A DNA stretch of 64,000 bases, taken from contig JAMPIE010000001.1 in the NCBI GenBank assembly GCA_023663135.1, forward strand, positions 62,001-126,000, written 5' to 3'. The notes under the pieces were generated by a model that worked only from the letters and a program-made list of their open reading frames with translations, was not told the DNA's origin and did no database searches. This document shows positions 16,501 through 24,592 of the stretch, in pieces. A program made the translations under genes and the position numbers. Source of the stretch: Alloprevotella sp. (GTDB lineage Bacteria; Bacteroidota; Bacteroidia; Bacteroidales; Muribaculaceae). Each line of letters starts with the position of its first letter. The stretch's first letter is position 1.

Positions 16501-16945
16501 GGTCGGAGAGGTCAACCCAATAGCCCATCTGTGAGGTGAGTGTCTCCCATTCCTTGGTGTATTTCATTACCTCGGCACGGCAGGCGGCGTTGTAGTCGTC
16601 GACGGATATTTTCTTGCCAATGTCTTCTTTAGTGATGCCGAGGCTCTTTTCGACACCGAGCTCAACGGGGAGGCCGTGGGTGTCCCATCCGGCCTTACGC
16701 TTGACGTGGAAACCCTTCATGGTCTTATAGCGGCAGAAGATGTCTTTGATGGTGCGGGCCATGACATGATGAATGCCGGGCATACCGTTGGCCGAAGGAG
16801 GGCCCTCGTAAAAGACAAACGACGGGCAGCCCTCACGGACCGCCATGCTCTTTTCAAACAAACCTTCGCGCTGCCACTGAGCGAGGACATCTTTGTTGAC
16901 CTGCGACAGGTTGAAGCCGCTATATTCATTGAAATGCTTCTTCAT
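13523..16945 (-). CDS. ileS: Isoleucine--tRNA ligase, IleRS2 type
   Basis: 1140 aa from MKKHFNEYSG at 16945; a 13-residue upstream extension would begin inside the promoter and is rejected. The length, the eukaryote-like core (GWDTHGLPVELGVEKSLGI) and the C-terminal region point to the IleRS2 group. The HxGH signature is present as GIHH (residues 57-60, bases 16777-16766), i.e. GXHH. The second signature KMSK is at 689-692. A CP1 editing domain lies between. First gene of a six-gene operon with promoter 16982-17012. IleRS2 enzymes are the mupirocin-tolerant class. Confidence 0.97.
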   Translation of the reverse strand: MKKHFNEYSGFNLSQVNKDVLAQWQREGLFEKSMAVREGCPSFVFYEGPPSANGMPGIHHVMARTIKDIFCRYKTMKGFHVKRKAGWDTHGLPVELGVEKSLGITKEDIGKKISVDDYNAACRAEVMKYTKEWETLTSQMGYWVDLSDPYITYDNRYIESVWWLLAQLYNKGYLYKGYTIQPYSPAAGTGLSSHELNQPGCYRDVKDTTCIAQFTCTDPIDAMKGWGTPCFIAWTTTPWTLPSNTALAVGPSIDYNIVRTYNPYSGEKITVVCAAALMGSLFSAKAKDIPLDEYKKGDKAVPFQVMATVKGADLVGLHYEQLFPWVNPGEGAFRVIPGDYVTTDDGTGIVHIAGTFGADDLRVSRAAGVPPLHLIDRDGNIRPMVDLTGRFFLLADLDPKFVQQMVNTDLYSQWQGRYVKNAFDPQADDDTESLDVALSLDLKAQGKAFRIEKHTHSYPHCWRTDKPVLYYPLDSWFIRSTAARERMMTLNDSIKWKPASTGAGRFGKWLENLQDWNLSRSRYWGTPLPIWRTEDAAEEICIDSVETLFNEIDRAVDAGLMKSNPYRDRGFIPGLYTKENYDKIDLHRPYVDDIILLSPKGRPMHRETDLIDVWFDSGSMPYAQIHYPFENKEAFDRGDLFPADFIAEGVDQTRGWFFTLHAIATMVFDSNAYKAVISNGLVLDRFGNKMSKRLGNAVNPFEAIEKYGSDPLRWYMIANSSPWDNLKFDPEGVVEMSRKFFSTLHNTYSFFALYANVDSFDPDAPLTPLSERPEIDRWIISLLNSLVASVSESLDDYEPTKAARAIADFVTDNLSNWYVRLNRKRFWGGDMTPDKLAAYQTLYQCLKTVSLLMAPIAPFIADRLYRDLTNADSPVHLALFPVADSAAVDADLERRMKLAQDITSMALALRRKAAIKVRQPLQRIMVPAIDPCQKADILSIAPIVLSEINVKELQPVDSGEGILVKRVKPDFKKLGPRFGKSMKRVAAAIQEMSQEQVAILERDGQIALSVDSQPAVVERTDVEIISEDIPGWLVANEGSLTIALDVDVTPELRAEGIAREIVNRVQNIRKGRDYAITDRISVTFASPSMDAREAIAAWSDYIASQVLAEKLQVVPADSIAIPGAERLELDDFAVDALIER

Positions 16946-16981
16946 CGGGAAAGGGGATATCACGAATGGGTAAAATTTTTG

Positions 16982-17012
16982 CAAAGGTAGGAAAAAAGTT
17001 TTCTAATACAAA
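16982..17012 (-). promoter_or_regulatory. Promoter of the ileS operon
   Basis: Minus strand TTTG (17012-17009), 19-nt spacer, perfect -7 box TACCTTTG (16989-16982), about 36 bp upstream of the ileS ATG. Confidence 0.75.
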
Positions 17013-17282
17013 ATGCGGAAAAATATGGAGAAAAATTTGGTGAAATGGAAAAAAGTGCGTTAATTTACGCCGCGGTCCTGGAGAGAGCCCAAAATACATA
17101 CATGATGGTAATAGCCCGGGCCATATCATGAGGAGGTAACTTTGGGCGCTGGATGGACATGGTCATTGGACATATCATTTATCATGAGTGTCCTGAGGCG
17201 CTTTATATCAAGGAGCGAGCACTGATAAAGATGGGACGATATGCCGATGCAGACTCAGTTAACTGTCAGCATGCCGAAGGGC
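17013..17282. other. Intergenic region with possible TPR-like remnant
   Basis: A plus-strand frame open from 17132, with ATG at 17153 and stop at 17309-17311, encodes 52 aa with ALYIKERALIKMGRYADADS, which looks like one tetratricopeptide helix pair. Nothing else of the protein is present, and the frame runs into the antisense of the Lrp gene. It is likely a remnant or chance. The rest of the gap shows no gene. Confidence 0.3.
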
Positions 17283-17768
17283 TCAGAGGGGGATTGCGGG
17301 GCCTGACTTGAGGGTTGCCATGGCGAAGGTGCTCTCGATGGAGAGGATGTTGTCGAGGGCGCCGAGGACGTTGAGGATGAAGTCGCGGTAGTAGCTCATG
17401 TCGGGAGCCATGACTTTGAGCATATAGTCGTAGGAGCCGGAGATATTGTAACACTCGGTGACCTCGTCGATCTCTCTGATGCGCGAGACAAACTCTTCGG
17501 CCCTTGGGCCTGAGAGCTCGCGGAGCTTGACGTTGCAGAAGACAGTGAGTCCGCGGCATAGCTTGTCGGGGTCGAGGATGGCGGAGTAGCCACGGATGTA
17601 ACCCTCCTGTTCGAGGCGACGGACGCGCTCATAGACGGGAGTGGGGGAGCGGGCCACGCGCGAGGCCAGTTCCTTGGTGGTGAGGCGGCCTTCGGCTTGG
17701 AGGATGCGCAGGAGAGCGATGTCGGTGGGATCGAGCTTCAGAGAGGAAGAAATTGTCTGTTGGGGCAT
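17283..17768 (-). CDS. Lrp/AsnC-family transcriptional regulator
   Basis: 161 aa from MPQQTISSSLKLDPTD at 17768; an upstream extension of 25 residues would cross the promoter. An N-terminal winged HTH (about 12-60: DIALLRILQAEGRLTTKELA, SPTPVYERVRRLEQEGYI) precedes the RAM ligand domain (about 70-150, GSYDYMLKV). Such proteins sense amino acids and regulate their metabolism. It is divergent from metY with promoters 5 bp apart, so metY or sulfur amino-acid status is the natural target, by inference. Confidence 0.92.
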   Translation of the reverse strand: MPQQTISSSLKLDPTDIALLRILQAEGRLTTKELASRVARSPTPVYERVRRLEQEGYIRGYSAILDPDKLCRGLTVFCNVKLRELSGPRAEEFVSRIREIDEVTECYNISGSYDYMLKVMAPDMSYYRDFILNVLGALDNILSIESTFAMATLKSGPAIPL

Positions 17769-17811
17769 GAAATAGTTATGGAGAGTAGGGAATATTTTCT
17801 GATTGATGGCG

Positions 17812-17843
17812 CAAAAATAGTGAAATTGTCTAAAATCTGACAA
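17812..17843 (-). promoter_or_regulatory. Promoter of the Lrp-type regulator gene
   Basis: Minus strand TTG (17843-17841), 21-nt spacer, perfect -7 box TATTTTTG (17819-17812), 44 bp before the regulator ATG. Confidence 0.65.
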
Positions 17844-17847
17844 GGGC

Positions 17848-17879
17848 TTGGAGAAATAAGATTGAGGGCAGTAATTTTG
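17848..17879 (+). promoter_or_regulatory. Promoter of metY
   Basis: TTG (17848-17850), 21-nt spacer, perfect -7 box TAATTTTG (17872-17879). Back to back with the regulator promoter; the leader to the metY ATG is only about 40 nt, too short for a SAM riboswitch. Confidence 0.65.
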
Positions 17880-17926
17880 TGGCAGAAAATAAACAGTATA
17901 ACTACTCTGAGATATGATATATCACT

Positions 17927-19213
17927 ATGAGATTTGAGACCATCCAACTGCATGCCGGGCAGGAGAAAGCCGACAGTGCCACCGGCGCCCGTGCCGTGCC
18001 CATCTACCAGACCACGAGCTATGTGTTTGACAACTGCGAGCAGGCCACGGCGCGATTTGACCTGTCGGAGCCGGGCAATATATATGGGCGCTTGACCAAT
18101 CCGACACAAGATGTACTCGAACAGCGAGTAGCCGCCCTCGAGGGTGGCGTGGCTGCCTTGGCCTTAGCCTCGGGCGCTGCTGCCGTGACCTATGCTTTCT
18201 TGAACATATGCCGCCAAGGCGACCATATTGTGGCTGCCAATAATATATATGGTGGAACGTATAATTTGCTGTGCAACACCTTGCCCGGCTATGGAGTGGA
18301 CACCACCTTTGTAGACCCCTGTGAGCTGACAAACTTTGAGAAGGCTATACGCCCCGAGACCAGGGCAATCTTCATAGAGACCCTTGGCAACCCCAACTCG
18401 TCGGTGATAGATATTAGTGCCGTGGCCGCCATAGCCCATTCACATGGATTGCCCCTGATAATCGACAACACCTTTGGCACACCCTATGCCATACGACCCA
18501 TAGAGCATGGAGCCGACATAGTGGTGCACTCGGCCACGAAATTTCTTGGTGGGCATGGGTCGAGCCTCGGTGGCATCATAGTAGACGGCGGCACCTTTGA
18601 CTGGAAAGCACAGGCCGAGAAATTTCCCACCCTTGCCAAGGCAGACCCATCATATCATGGCGCAGTGTTTGCCGACGTGGCCGGGCGCGCAGCCTTTGTG
18701 ACCAGAGTGAGAGCCGTCGTTCTCCGCGACATGGGCGCCGCCATATCTCCCTTCAACGCCTGGATTATCCTTCAGGGGGTTGAGACCCTGTCGCTCAGAG
18801 TGGAGCGTCACGTGAAAAACGCTGAGCGGATAGCCGAGTGGCTGGCCGCGCATCCGGCCGTTGAGCGTGTGAACCATCCATCGTTGCCGAGCCATCCCGA
18901 CCATGAGCTCTATAAACGCCTCTATCCCAACGGCGCGGGGTCGATCTTCACCATAGAGCTCAAAGGGGGGCAAGAGGAGGCTCGCCGCTTCATCGACTCA
19001 CTGAAGATCTTCTCGCTGCTGGCCAATGTTGGAGATGCCAAGAGCTTAGTGATACATCCGTCCACGACGACCCACTCGCAGCTCTCCGACGAGGAGAAGG
19101 CCGAGCAAAAGATCTATCCGTCGACCGTGAGGCTGAGCATAGGCATAGAACATGTTGACGACCTAATTGACGACCTTGAGCAGGCGCTTGGGTCAGCGGC
19201 GGTTGAAGCCTAA
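17927..19213 (+). CDS. metY: O-acetylhomoserine sulfhydrylase (Cys/Met PLP enzyme)
   Basis: 428 aa, the length typical of MetY rather than the ~390-aa MetB/MetC. The PLP lysine is Lys205 in HSATKFLGGHG. It has the family opening FETIQLHAGQ...PIYQTTSY and NIYGRLTNPTQDVLE. It would make homocysteine from O-acetylhomoserine and sulfide. Single gene, divergent from an Lrp-type regulator; its 3' end overlaps the convergent response-regulator gene by 21 bp. A related activity such as cysteine synthase cannot be excluded. Confidence 0.9.
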   Translation: MRFETIQLHAGQEKADSATGARAVPIYQTTSYVFDNCEQATARFDLSEPGNIYGRLTNPTQDVLEQRVAALEGGVAALALASGAAAVTYAFLNICRQGDHIVAANNIYGGTYNLLCNTLPGYGVDTTFVDPCELTNFEKAIRPETRAIFIETLGNPNSSVIDISAVAAIAHSHGLPLIIDNTFGTPYAIRPIEHGADIVVHSATKFLGGHGSSLGGIIVDGGTFDWKAQAEKFPTLAKADPSYHGAVFADVAGRAAFVTRVRAVVLRDMGAAISPFNAWIILQGVETLSLRVERHVKNAERIAEWLAAHPAVERVNHPSLPSHPDHELYKRLYPNGAGSIFTIELKGGQEEARRFIDSLKIFSLLANVGDAKSLVIHPSTTTHSQLSDEEKAEQKIYPSTVRLSIGIEHVDDLIDDLEQALGSAAVEA

Positions 19214-20518
19214 CTTGTCGAGGCGCCTGTAAAGCGCCTGGCGCGTAATGCCGAGGAGGGCTGCGGCACGGGAAATGTTGCCGTCGGCTCTCCTCATGGC
19301 ATCATCGATGGCCGCGCGTTCTGTCACGACGAGCGACCGGTCAGGCAAGAGGTCGGCTCCTACGTCGGGGAGGTCGAGGTCGGCGGCAGAGATGAGTGAT
19401 GCCGGATGAGTGAGTATGGCGCGCTCCACTATGTTGCGCAGCTGGCGGATGTTGCCCGGGAAACTGTAGGCTTCGAGTGCCGCTAAGGCATCGTCGCTAA
19501 AGCCGGGGCAGTCGGGGTGGAAAGCGGCGAAATGATTGACCAGTAGGGGGATGTCGCTCCGGCGCTCGCGTAGCGGAGGGAGATGGAGAGTGATGAGGTT
19601 GATGCGGTAGAAGAGGTCTTCGCGGAACTTGCCGGCGGCGATGAGGGAGGGGAGGTCGGCGTTGGTGGCAGCCACGAGGCGGAAGTCGGCCTTGAGGGGC
19701 TTTGAGGAGCCCACGGGCTCATAAGAGTGCTCTTGCAAGACGCGGAGGAGCTTGACCTGAGAGGCCGCGTCGAGTTCGCCAATTTCGTCAAGGAAGATAG
19801 TGCCGCCGCGGGTAGCTCCGAAGCGCCCTTCGCGGTCGGCCACGGCTCCGGTGAAAGCTCCCTTGACATGGCCAAACATCTCGCTCTCGAAGAGAGAGGG
19901 GGGGATGCCGCCGAGATTGACAGCCACAAAAGGCTTGTTTCGGCGAGGAGAATTGTCGTGGATGGCCTTGGCAATGAGTTCTTTGCCGGTTCCATTCTCG
20001 CCGAGGATAAGCACCGGTGCATCAGTGGCAGCCACTCTCTCAGCCAGAGCCAACACACGCTTAAGGCCGGAGCTGGAGCCGATGATGTCCGAGCGGTCAA
20101 AGCCGTCGTGGGGCATCTCAGCCGCTCCGGCGGCCGAGATATGCGACTCAATCAGAGCCGTCAGGCGGTGATTGTCGCCCCAGGGCTTGGTGATGAAATC
20201 AGAAGCACCGGCCCTCATGCCCTCAACAGCGAGGGGAATGGAGCCCCAGGCTGTCATCAGGATGACCGGCATGTCGGGGGCGAGCGTCTTCAATCGCTGA
20301 AGGAGCTCGAGCCCTTCGCGGCCGGACGTGGCACGCGAAAAATTCATGTCACAGAGGGTGAGGGCAGGCGACTCCCGTCGCAGACATTCGATGGCCTCAG
20401 CGGCATTGGCGGCAGTAGCAGTGCGATAGCCGGCGCGCTTGAGCAAGGTCTTGACAGACAGGCGTATGGCATCGTCGTCGTCGACAATCAGGATGAGGGG
20501 CTGGCCGTTATCTATCAT
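19193..20518 (-). CDS. NtrC-family sigma-54-dependent response regulator
   Basis: 441 aa. Receiver domain (1 to ~120) with acidic pocket 13-15, phospho-acceptor Asp57, Thr89 and Lys111. The AAA+ domain has Walker A GENGTGKE (173-180), the sigma-54 contact loop GAFTGA (220-225) and Walker B IFLDEIGEL. A Fis-type HTH occupies the C-terminus (GNISRAAALLGITRQALYRR). It activates RNA polymerase-sigma54 promoters when phosphorylated. No histidine kinase is adjacent, so the partner is unknown. It is divergent from the helicase gene across a symmetric promoter region. Confidence 0.94.
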   Translation of the reverse strand: MIDNGQPLILIVDDDDAIRLSVKTLLKRAGYRTATAANAAEAIECLRRESPALTLCDMNFSRATSGREGLELLQRLKTLAPDMPVILMTAWGSIPLAVEGMRAGASDFITKPWGDNHRLTALIESHISAAGAAEMPHDGFDRSDIIGSSSGLKRVLALAERVAATDAPVLILGENGTGKELIAKAIHDNSPRRNKPFVAVNLGGIPPSLFESEMFGHVKGAFTGAVADREGRFGATRGGTIFLDEIGELDAASQVKLLRVLQEHSYEPVGSSKPLKADFRLVAATNADLPSLIAAGKFREDLFYRINLITLHLPPLRERRSDIPLLVNHFAAFHPDCPGFSDDALAALEAYSFPGNIRQLRNIVERAILTHPASLISAADLDLPDVGADLLPDRSLVVTERAAIDDAMRRADGNISRAAALLGITRQALYRRLDKLGFNRR

Positions 20519-20536
20519 AGCAATGGAGAATATGAC

Positions 20537-20567
20537 GCAAAGTTACATCAAAAATTCGTAACTTTGC
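20537..20567. promoter_or_regulatory. Symmetric divergent promoter palindrome
   Basis: A perfect 10-bp inverted repeat GCAAAGTTAC (20537-20546) / GTAACTTTGC (20558-20567) with an 11-nt spacer. Each arm contains an exact -7 box TAACTTTG, one reading left toward the response regulator (20545-20538) and one right toward the helicase (20559-20566). No clear -33 elements are seen. Confidence 0.5.
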
Positions 20568-20684
20568 ACTCTCGGGGCAAGAAGCGTCCGCGCCCCATTA
20601 AAATCCAGCCAATTAACCATAATGTCGCGAAGGCCCCAAGGCGCGAGCCCGGGCGCTCCCGACATCGCAACATATCGTAAATAA

Positions 20685-22157
20685 ATGCGTTTTGACGAAA
20701 CAGCCCTCTCCGACGACATTCTTGATGCCCTCGACGCCATGCAATTTGTCGACTGCTCGCCCATCCAGGAGAAAGCCATTCCGGAGATACTTGACGGCCA
20801 CGACCTTATAGCTGTGGCTCAAACCGGCACCGGCAAGACAGCCGCCTACCTTCTGCCGGTGATAGACATGATAGCCGACCAGCCGGAGAGCACTGCGCCG
20901 GTGTGTATCGTGATGGCCCCTACGCGCGAGCTTGCCCAGCAGATTGACCGCCAGATGGAGGGATTCTCCTATTATATCCCGGTGACATCGGTGGCCATCT
21001 ATGGCGGAACCGACGGAAAGACCTTTGCTGCACAGCAGCGGGGCCTGAAGAATGGCGCCGACGTGGTGATTGCTACCCCCGGGCGCCTGATAGCCCACCT
21101 CCAGATGGGCTATGTAGACCTTTCGCAAGTGAAATATTTTATCCTTGACGAGGCTGACAGGATGCTCGATATGGGCTTCTATGATGACATCATGCAGATA
21201 GCCGCCAAGCTGCCGCGCGACAGGCAGACCCTGATGTTTTCGGCTACGATGCCCCCGCGCATACAAGAGCTGGCGTCCAAGATACTTAAGCCTGACGCTG
21301 CTGAGGTGAAGATAGCAGTCAGCCGCCCCACCGAGGCCATAGAGCAGAGCGCATATGTCTGTTATGACGGGCAGAAGACCGGAATAATCAAGCATCTGCT
21401 TAAAAACGTGGCTTCCAATCGCGTGATAGTCTTTGCATCGTCGAAGCTTAATGTTAAAGACCTTGCGCGTACCCTCATCAAGGCCGGCATAAAAGCAGCC
21501 GAGATACACTCAGACCTCGACCAGGATCGCCGCGACGAGGTGATGAACGACTTCCGCGCTGACCGCATCGACGTGCTCGTGGCCACCGACATCTTGGCGC
21601 GTGGCATAGATATCGACGATATAGCCTTGGTGGTGAACTATGAGGTGCCGCGCGAGGCAGAGGATTATGTACACCGCATAGGCCGAACCGCGCGCGCCGG
21701 CGCCGGTGGTAAGGCTGTGACGCTCATCAACCCCAAAGAACAGAGTAAGTTTGGCCAGATAGAGAAATTTCTCGGCTATCAAGTGAAGAAAAACGAGATG
21801 CCCGAGGGGATGGAACCCGGCCCTGCCTATGAGCCGAGTAAGCGTCGCCCCTCCGGAGGAGGCGACCATCGTAGCGGAGGCAACGGACGATGCGACGGCA
21901 AGGGGGGGCGGCAGCATCAGCGTGGCCCATCGGGCAACGGCTCGCGAGGGGGACATAAGCCCCAGGCTCATGCCAAGGTGACGGGCGACCGGCCACGCAG
22001 TGAGAAGACCCCACGGCCGCAGCAGGCGGCATCGGCCCCTCGGCCGCAGAAGGCTCCTGCTCAGACGACACAGCCGGCTAAGGCTTCGAGCGGAAAGCCG
22101 CGTCATGGACGCCATGGACGAGGCCGCCGACATAGCGGCAGCGACAAAAATCAGTAA
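20685..22157 (+). CDS. DEAD-box RNA helicase
   Basis: 490 aa. Helicase motifs in order: Q-motif (FVDCSPIQEKAIPEIL), Walker A AQTGTGKT, PTRELAQQ, TPGR, DEAD in ILDEADRMLDMGF, SATMP, ARGIDIDDI and HRIGRTARAG. The last ~110 residues are a basic, Gly/Arg/His/Pro-rich tail, typical for RNA binding. RhlE/DeaD-type roles in ribosome assembly and RNA turnover are likely. If the -7 box at 20559 is used, the leader is ~110 nt and GC-rich with hairpin potential, as is often seen for cold-regulated helicases. Confidence 0.93.
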   Translation: MRFDETALSDDILDALDAMQFVDCSPIQEKAIPEILDGHDLIAVAQTGTGKTAAYLLPVIDMIADQPESTAPVCIVMAPTRELAQQIDRQMEGFSYYIPVTSVAIYGGTDGKTFAAQQRGLKNGADVVIATPGRLIAHLQMGYVDLSQVKYFILDEADRMLDMGFYDDIMQIAAKLPRDRQTLMFSATMPPRIQELASKILKPDAAEVKIAVSRPTEAIEQSAYVCYDGQKTGIIKHLLKNVASNRVIVFASSKLNVKDLARTLIKAGIKAAEIHSDLDQDRRDEVMNDFRADRIDVLVATDILARGIDIDDIALVVNYEVPREAEDYVHRIGRTARAGAGGKAVTLINPKEQSKFGQIEKFLGYQVKKNEMPEGMEPGPAYEPSKRRPSGGGDHRSGGNGRCDGKGGRQHQRGPSGNGSRGGHKPQAHAKVTGDRPRSEKTPRPQQAASAPRPQKAPAQTTQPAKASSGKPRHGRHGRGRRHSGSDKNQ

Positions 22158-22187
22158 TAGTTTTGAAAATTTAGCAACTCGTCAGTT

Positions 22188-23366
22188 ATGAAACAGACGC
22201 TTATAGTCCTCCTATGCTTTTTAGCCACGGCCATAGTGGGGGATGCACAGGGGATTGAGCCGGTGCTCAAGCAAATAGAGGTCAACAACCTCGAGCTCAG
22301 GGCTATGGCCATAGACAATGAAGCTGCCGCCGCCACGCTTTCGGCCGAGAATGCGCTCGTGGGTCCCTCGGTGGAGTTTAGCCCTTTTTGGCAAAAGGGT
22401 GTTGACGGTCTCTCAAGCTCCGAGCTGATAGTGAGCCAGGAATTTGAGTTCCCCACGATCTACTCAGCCCGGCGCAAAGGCGCGCGGCTTGAGGGAGAAA
22501 CCGCAGCCATGAAATATGAGGCAGCGCGTCGCGACGTGATGCTCGCAGCCAAGCTCCAGTGTCTCCAGCTTGCGAGACTTGAGGAGGAGCGCCGCTACCT
22601 CGATGCTCGCCATGGCTATGCACTGAAGCTGATAGAGTTGCTTTCCCGGCGGCTGGAACAGGGTGGGGCTACTGCCATAGAGTATAATAACGCCAGGATA
22701 GAAACGATGGGGCTGGCGAGCGAGCTGTCGCGCAACGAAGCCGATCGACAAGAAACCATAGGGGCGCTCACGACGCTTAATGGCGGGACTGTCCCCACCG
22801 GGCTCGATGCTGTGACGTATCCACAGGAGCGGATGCTCCCCCCCCTTGAGACCGTCAAGGAGGAAGTGCTGAAGGCCGATGCCGACATAGCCGCCGCGCT
22901 GTCGGAGGCTGCGGCAAGCCGCCAAAGCGTGAGCGTGAGTCGCCAGGGGTGGCTGCCGAGCATCACGGCCGGATATAGGCGCAACACCGCTCCCGGCGAG
23001 GCACAAAACGGCATGGTAGTGGGCCTGTCGTTTCCCCTGTGGAGCACCACCGGCCGGGTGAAGGCCGCCAAGGCGCGGCAGGCAGCCGCCGAGCTCAGGG
23101 CCGAGACCGCAGCCGTCAACGCCGCCACAACGCTAAAGAGCCTCTATGATGAGCTTGTGTATCTGCGCAAGGTGATAGGCTCATATGATCAGGAGCTGAT
23201 GGAGGAGACCCTTCGGCTCTTGGGTAAGGCCGTAGAGACCGGCCATATGTCGGCATTGGACTATTACACCCAGAGCGAGGTGGTGTTTCAGAAGCTGCAA
23301 GAACTCTCCCAGGCTCGCTATACCTACCACTGCATGCTGGCCACACTGACCAAGACCGAGCTGTAA
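22188..23366 (+). CDS. TolC-family outer-membrane efflux protein
   Basis: 392 aa with an N-terminal signal peptide (cleavage near AIVGDAQ). Long alpha-helical heptad segments occur in two halves (about 20-190 and 210-390), as in TolC/CusC channels. It is 30 bp after the helicase gene and 64 bp before the acetyltransferase. An exact -7 box TAGTTTTG (22158-22165) precedes it without a clear -33. No membrane-fusion protein or RND/ABC pump is adjacent, so it is an orphan here or serves pumps elsewhere. Confidence 0.85.
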   Translation: MKQTLIVLLCFLATAIVGDAQGIEPVLKQIEVNNLELRAMAIDNEAAAATLSAENALVGPSVEFSPFWQKGVDGLSSSELIVSQEFEFPTIYSARRKGARLEGETAAMKYEAARRDVMLAAKLQCLQLARLEEERRYLDARHGYALKLIELLSRRLEQGGATAIEYNNARIETMGLASELSRNEADRQETIGALTTLNGGTVPTGLDAVTYPQERMLPPLETVKEEVLKADADIAAALSEAAASRQSVSVSRQGWLPSITAGYRRNTAPGEAQNGMVVGLSFPLWSTTGRVKAAKARQAAAELRAETAAVNAATTLKSLYDELVYLRKVIGSYDQELMEETLRLLGKAVETGHMSALDYYTQSEVVFQKLQELSQARYTYHCMLATLTKTEL

Positions 23367-23430
23367 GGCCTGTCCCGTCGTCGATTGGGCTTAGTCAAAA
23401 CATATCCCGCGGCTCGCGCGTTATGATTAC

Positions 23431-24519
23431 ATGAGCAGAAAAGATGAAATCAAGCGACTGTGGACTGAGGCCTTTGACGACACACCCGAATATGTCGGGA
23501 TGTATTTTGACCGCGTCTACCGCGAGACCGACGCTATGTCACTCGCCGATGAGAACGGCCATGTGGCCAGCTCGCTCTTGCTTCAGTCCTATAGGATTAA
23601 TTTTCATGGGATTGAGGTCACAGCATCGTATATAGCCGGAGCCGCCACTCGCCGAAATATGCGCGGGCGTGGTCTGATGAGCGCCCTTATGCTCCAGGCT
23701 CTTGAGGCCTCTCGAGAACGAGGCGACTTGCTGACGCTGCTCATCCCCGCATCGACATATCTCTATGGGTATTATGCTCGATTTGGCTTCTCGACGGTAA
23801 TCTACACCGATATAGAGCGTTACACAGCCTTGCATGCCTTCCTTCCCGGAGAAAGTGACACCGGCAACTCGATTTACACTTCGGTTGACAATCTCTTTGA
23901 CACCGATGTCTACGAGGCAATGGCGCGGATGGAAAGGCATATGGATCAATCGACCCTGCTCCACTCCCAGCGCGATTACCTCAACATCCTTGATGATCTG
24001 AGCCTCGACGGCGGCCATTGCAGCGCCGTAAGAGATGAGGATGGGCGGGTGGCCGCCATAGCCTGGGGCCGGCCCGATCCGACCACTGATGGCGAGGTGA
24101 TAAGGGTTGACGAAGTGCTGTCGGAGAATGAGTCATCGCGTTTGGCCGCGCTTCGAGGCCTCAGGGAGCGATGGTCGGGAAAGCCCATGGCCTTGCATGC
24201 TTCCGTGACCGACAATGGTCGAAAGCCCACGCCCCGAGGCATGGCTCGCATAGTCAATGTTGCAGCCACCCTGACAGCCCTGGCCCGGGCCTATCCACGC
24301 CTTCGACTCACCGTGAAGGTGCTTGATCCCCTAATGCCCGCCAACAGTGGCATCTATGCCATCAGCGACGGAGAGAGTGAGGCTGTGGACGAGGCCGAGC
24401 GAATAGACCTTGATGTGGACACCACCACCCTTGCCGCCCTCCTATTCTCGTCGGAGAAGATAGGGAGAGTGACCGGCCTGCCCTCGCGCCGCCTCCACGC
24501 TGCCCTTCTCCTCGACTGA
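23431..24519 (+). CDS. GNAT acetyltransferase, Eis-like
   Basis: 362 aa. The N-terminal GNAT fold has VTASYIAGAATRRNMRGRGLMSALM, in which the RGRG stretch forms the acetyl-CoA pyrophosphate loop, then YLYGYYARFGF. The second half (about 200-362) fits the C-terminal GNAT/sterol-carrier-like part of the Eis family, making it about twice the length of a simple GNAT. It probably N-acetylates an amine substrate; which one is unknown. The last gene before a terminator. Confidence 0.85.
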   Translation: MSRKDEIKRLWTEAFDDTPEYVGMYFDRVYRETDAMSLADENGHVASSLLLQSYRINFHGIEVTASYIAGAATRRNMRGRGLMSALMLQALEASRERGDLLTLLIPASTYLYGYYARFGFSTVIYTDIERYTALHAFLPGESDTGNSIYTSVDNLFDTDVYEAMARMERHMDQSTLLHSQRDYLNILDDLSLDGGHCSAVRDEDGRVAAIAWGRPDPTTDGEVIRVDEVLSENESSRLAALRGLRERWSGKPMALHASVTDNGRKPTPRGMARIVNVAATLTALARAYPRLRLTVKVLDPLMPANSGIYAISDGESEAVDEAERIDLDVDTTTLAALLFSSEKIGRVTGLPSRRLHAALLLD

Positions 24520-24592
24520 TGTTGGCCGGGCAGATAGTGAGCCCGACATTCATCGTTAAATTCCGAAGAAGTATTATGGCTTAGTAATTTTC

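Noticed and set aside
17880..17926. SAM riboswitch before metY
   Set aside because: The predicted leader is only about 40 nt.
19727..20680. 317-codon plus-strand frame across the response regulator
   Set aside because: Antisense shadow; it also crosses the divergent promoter region.
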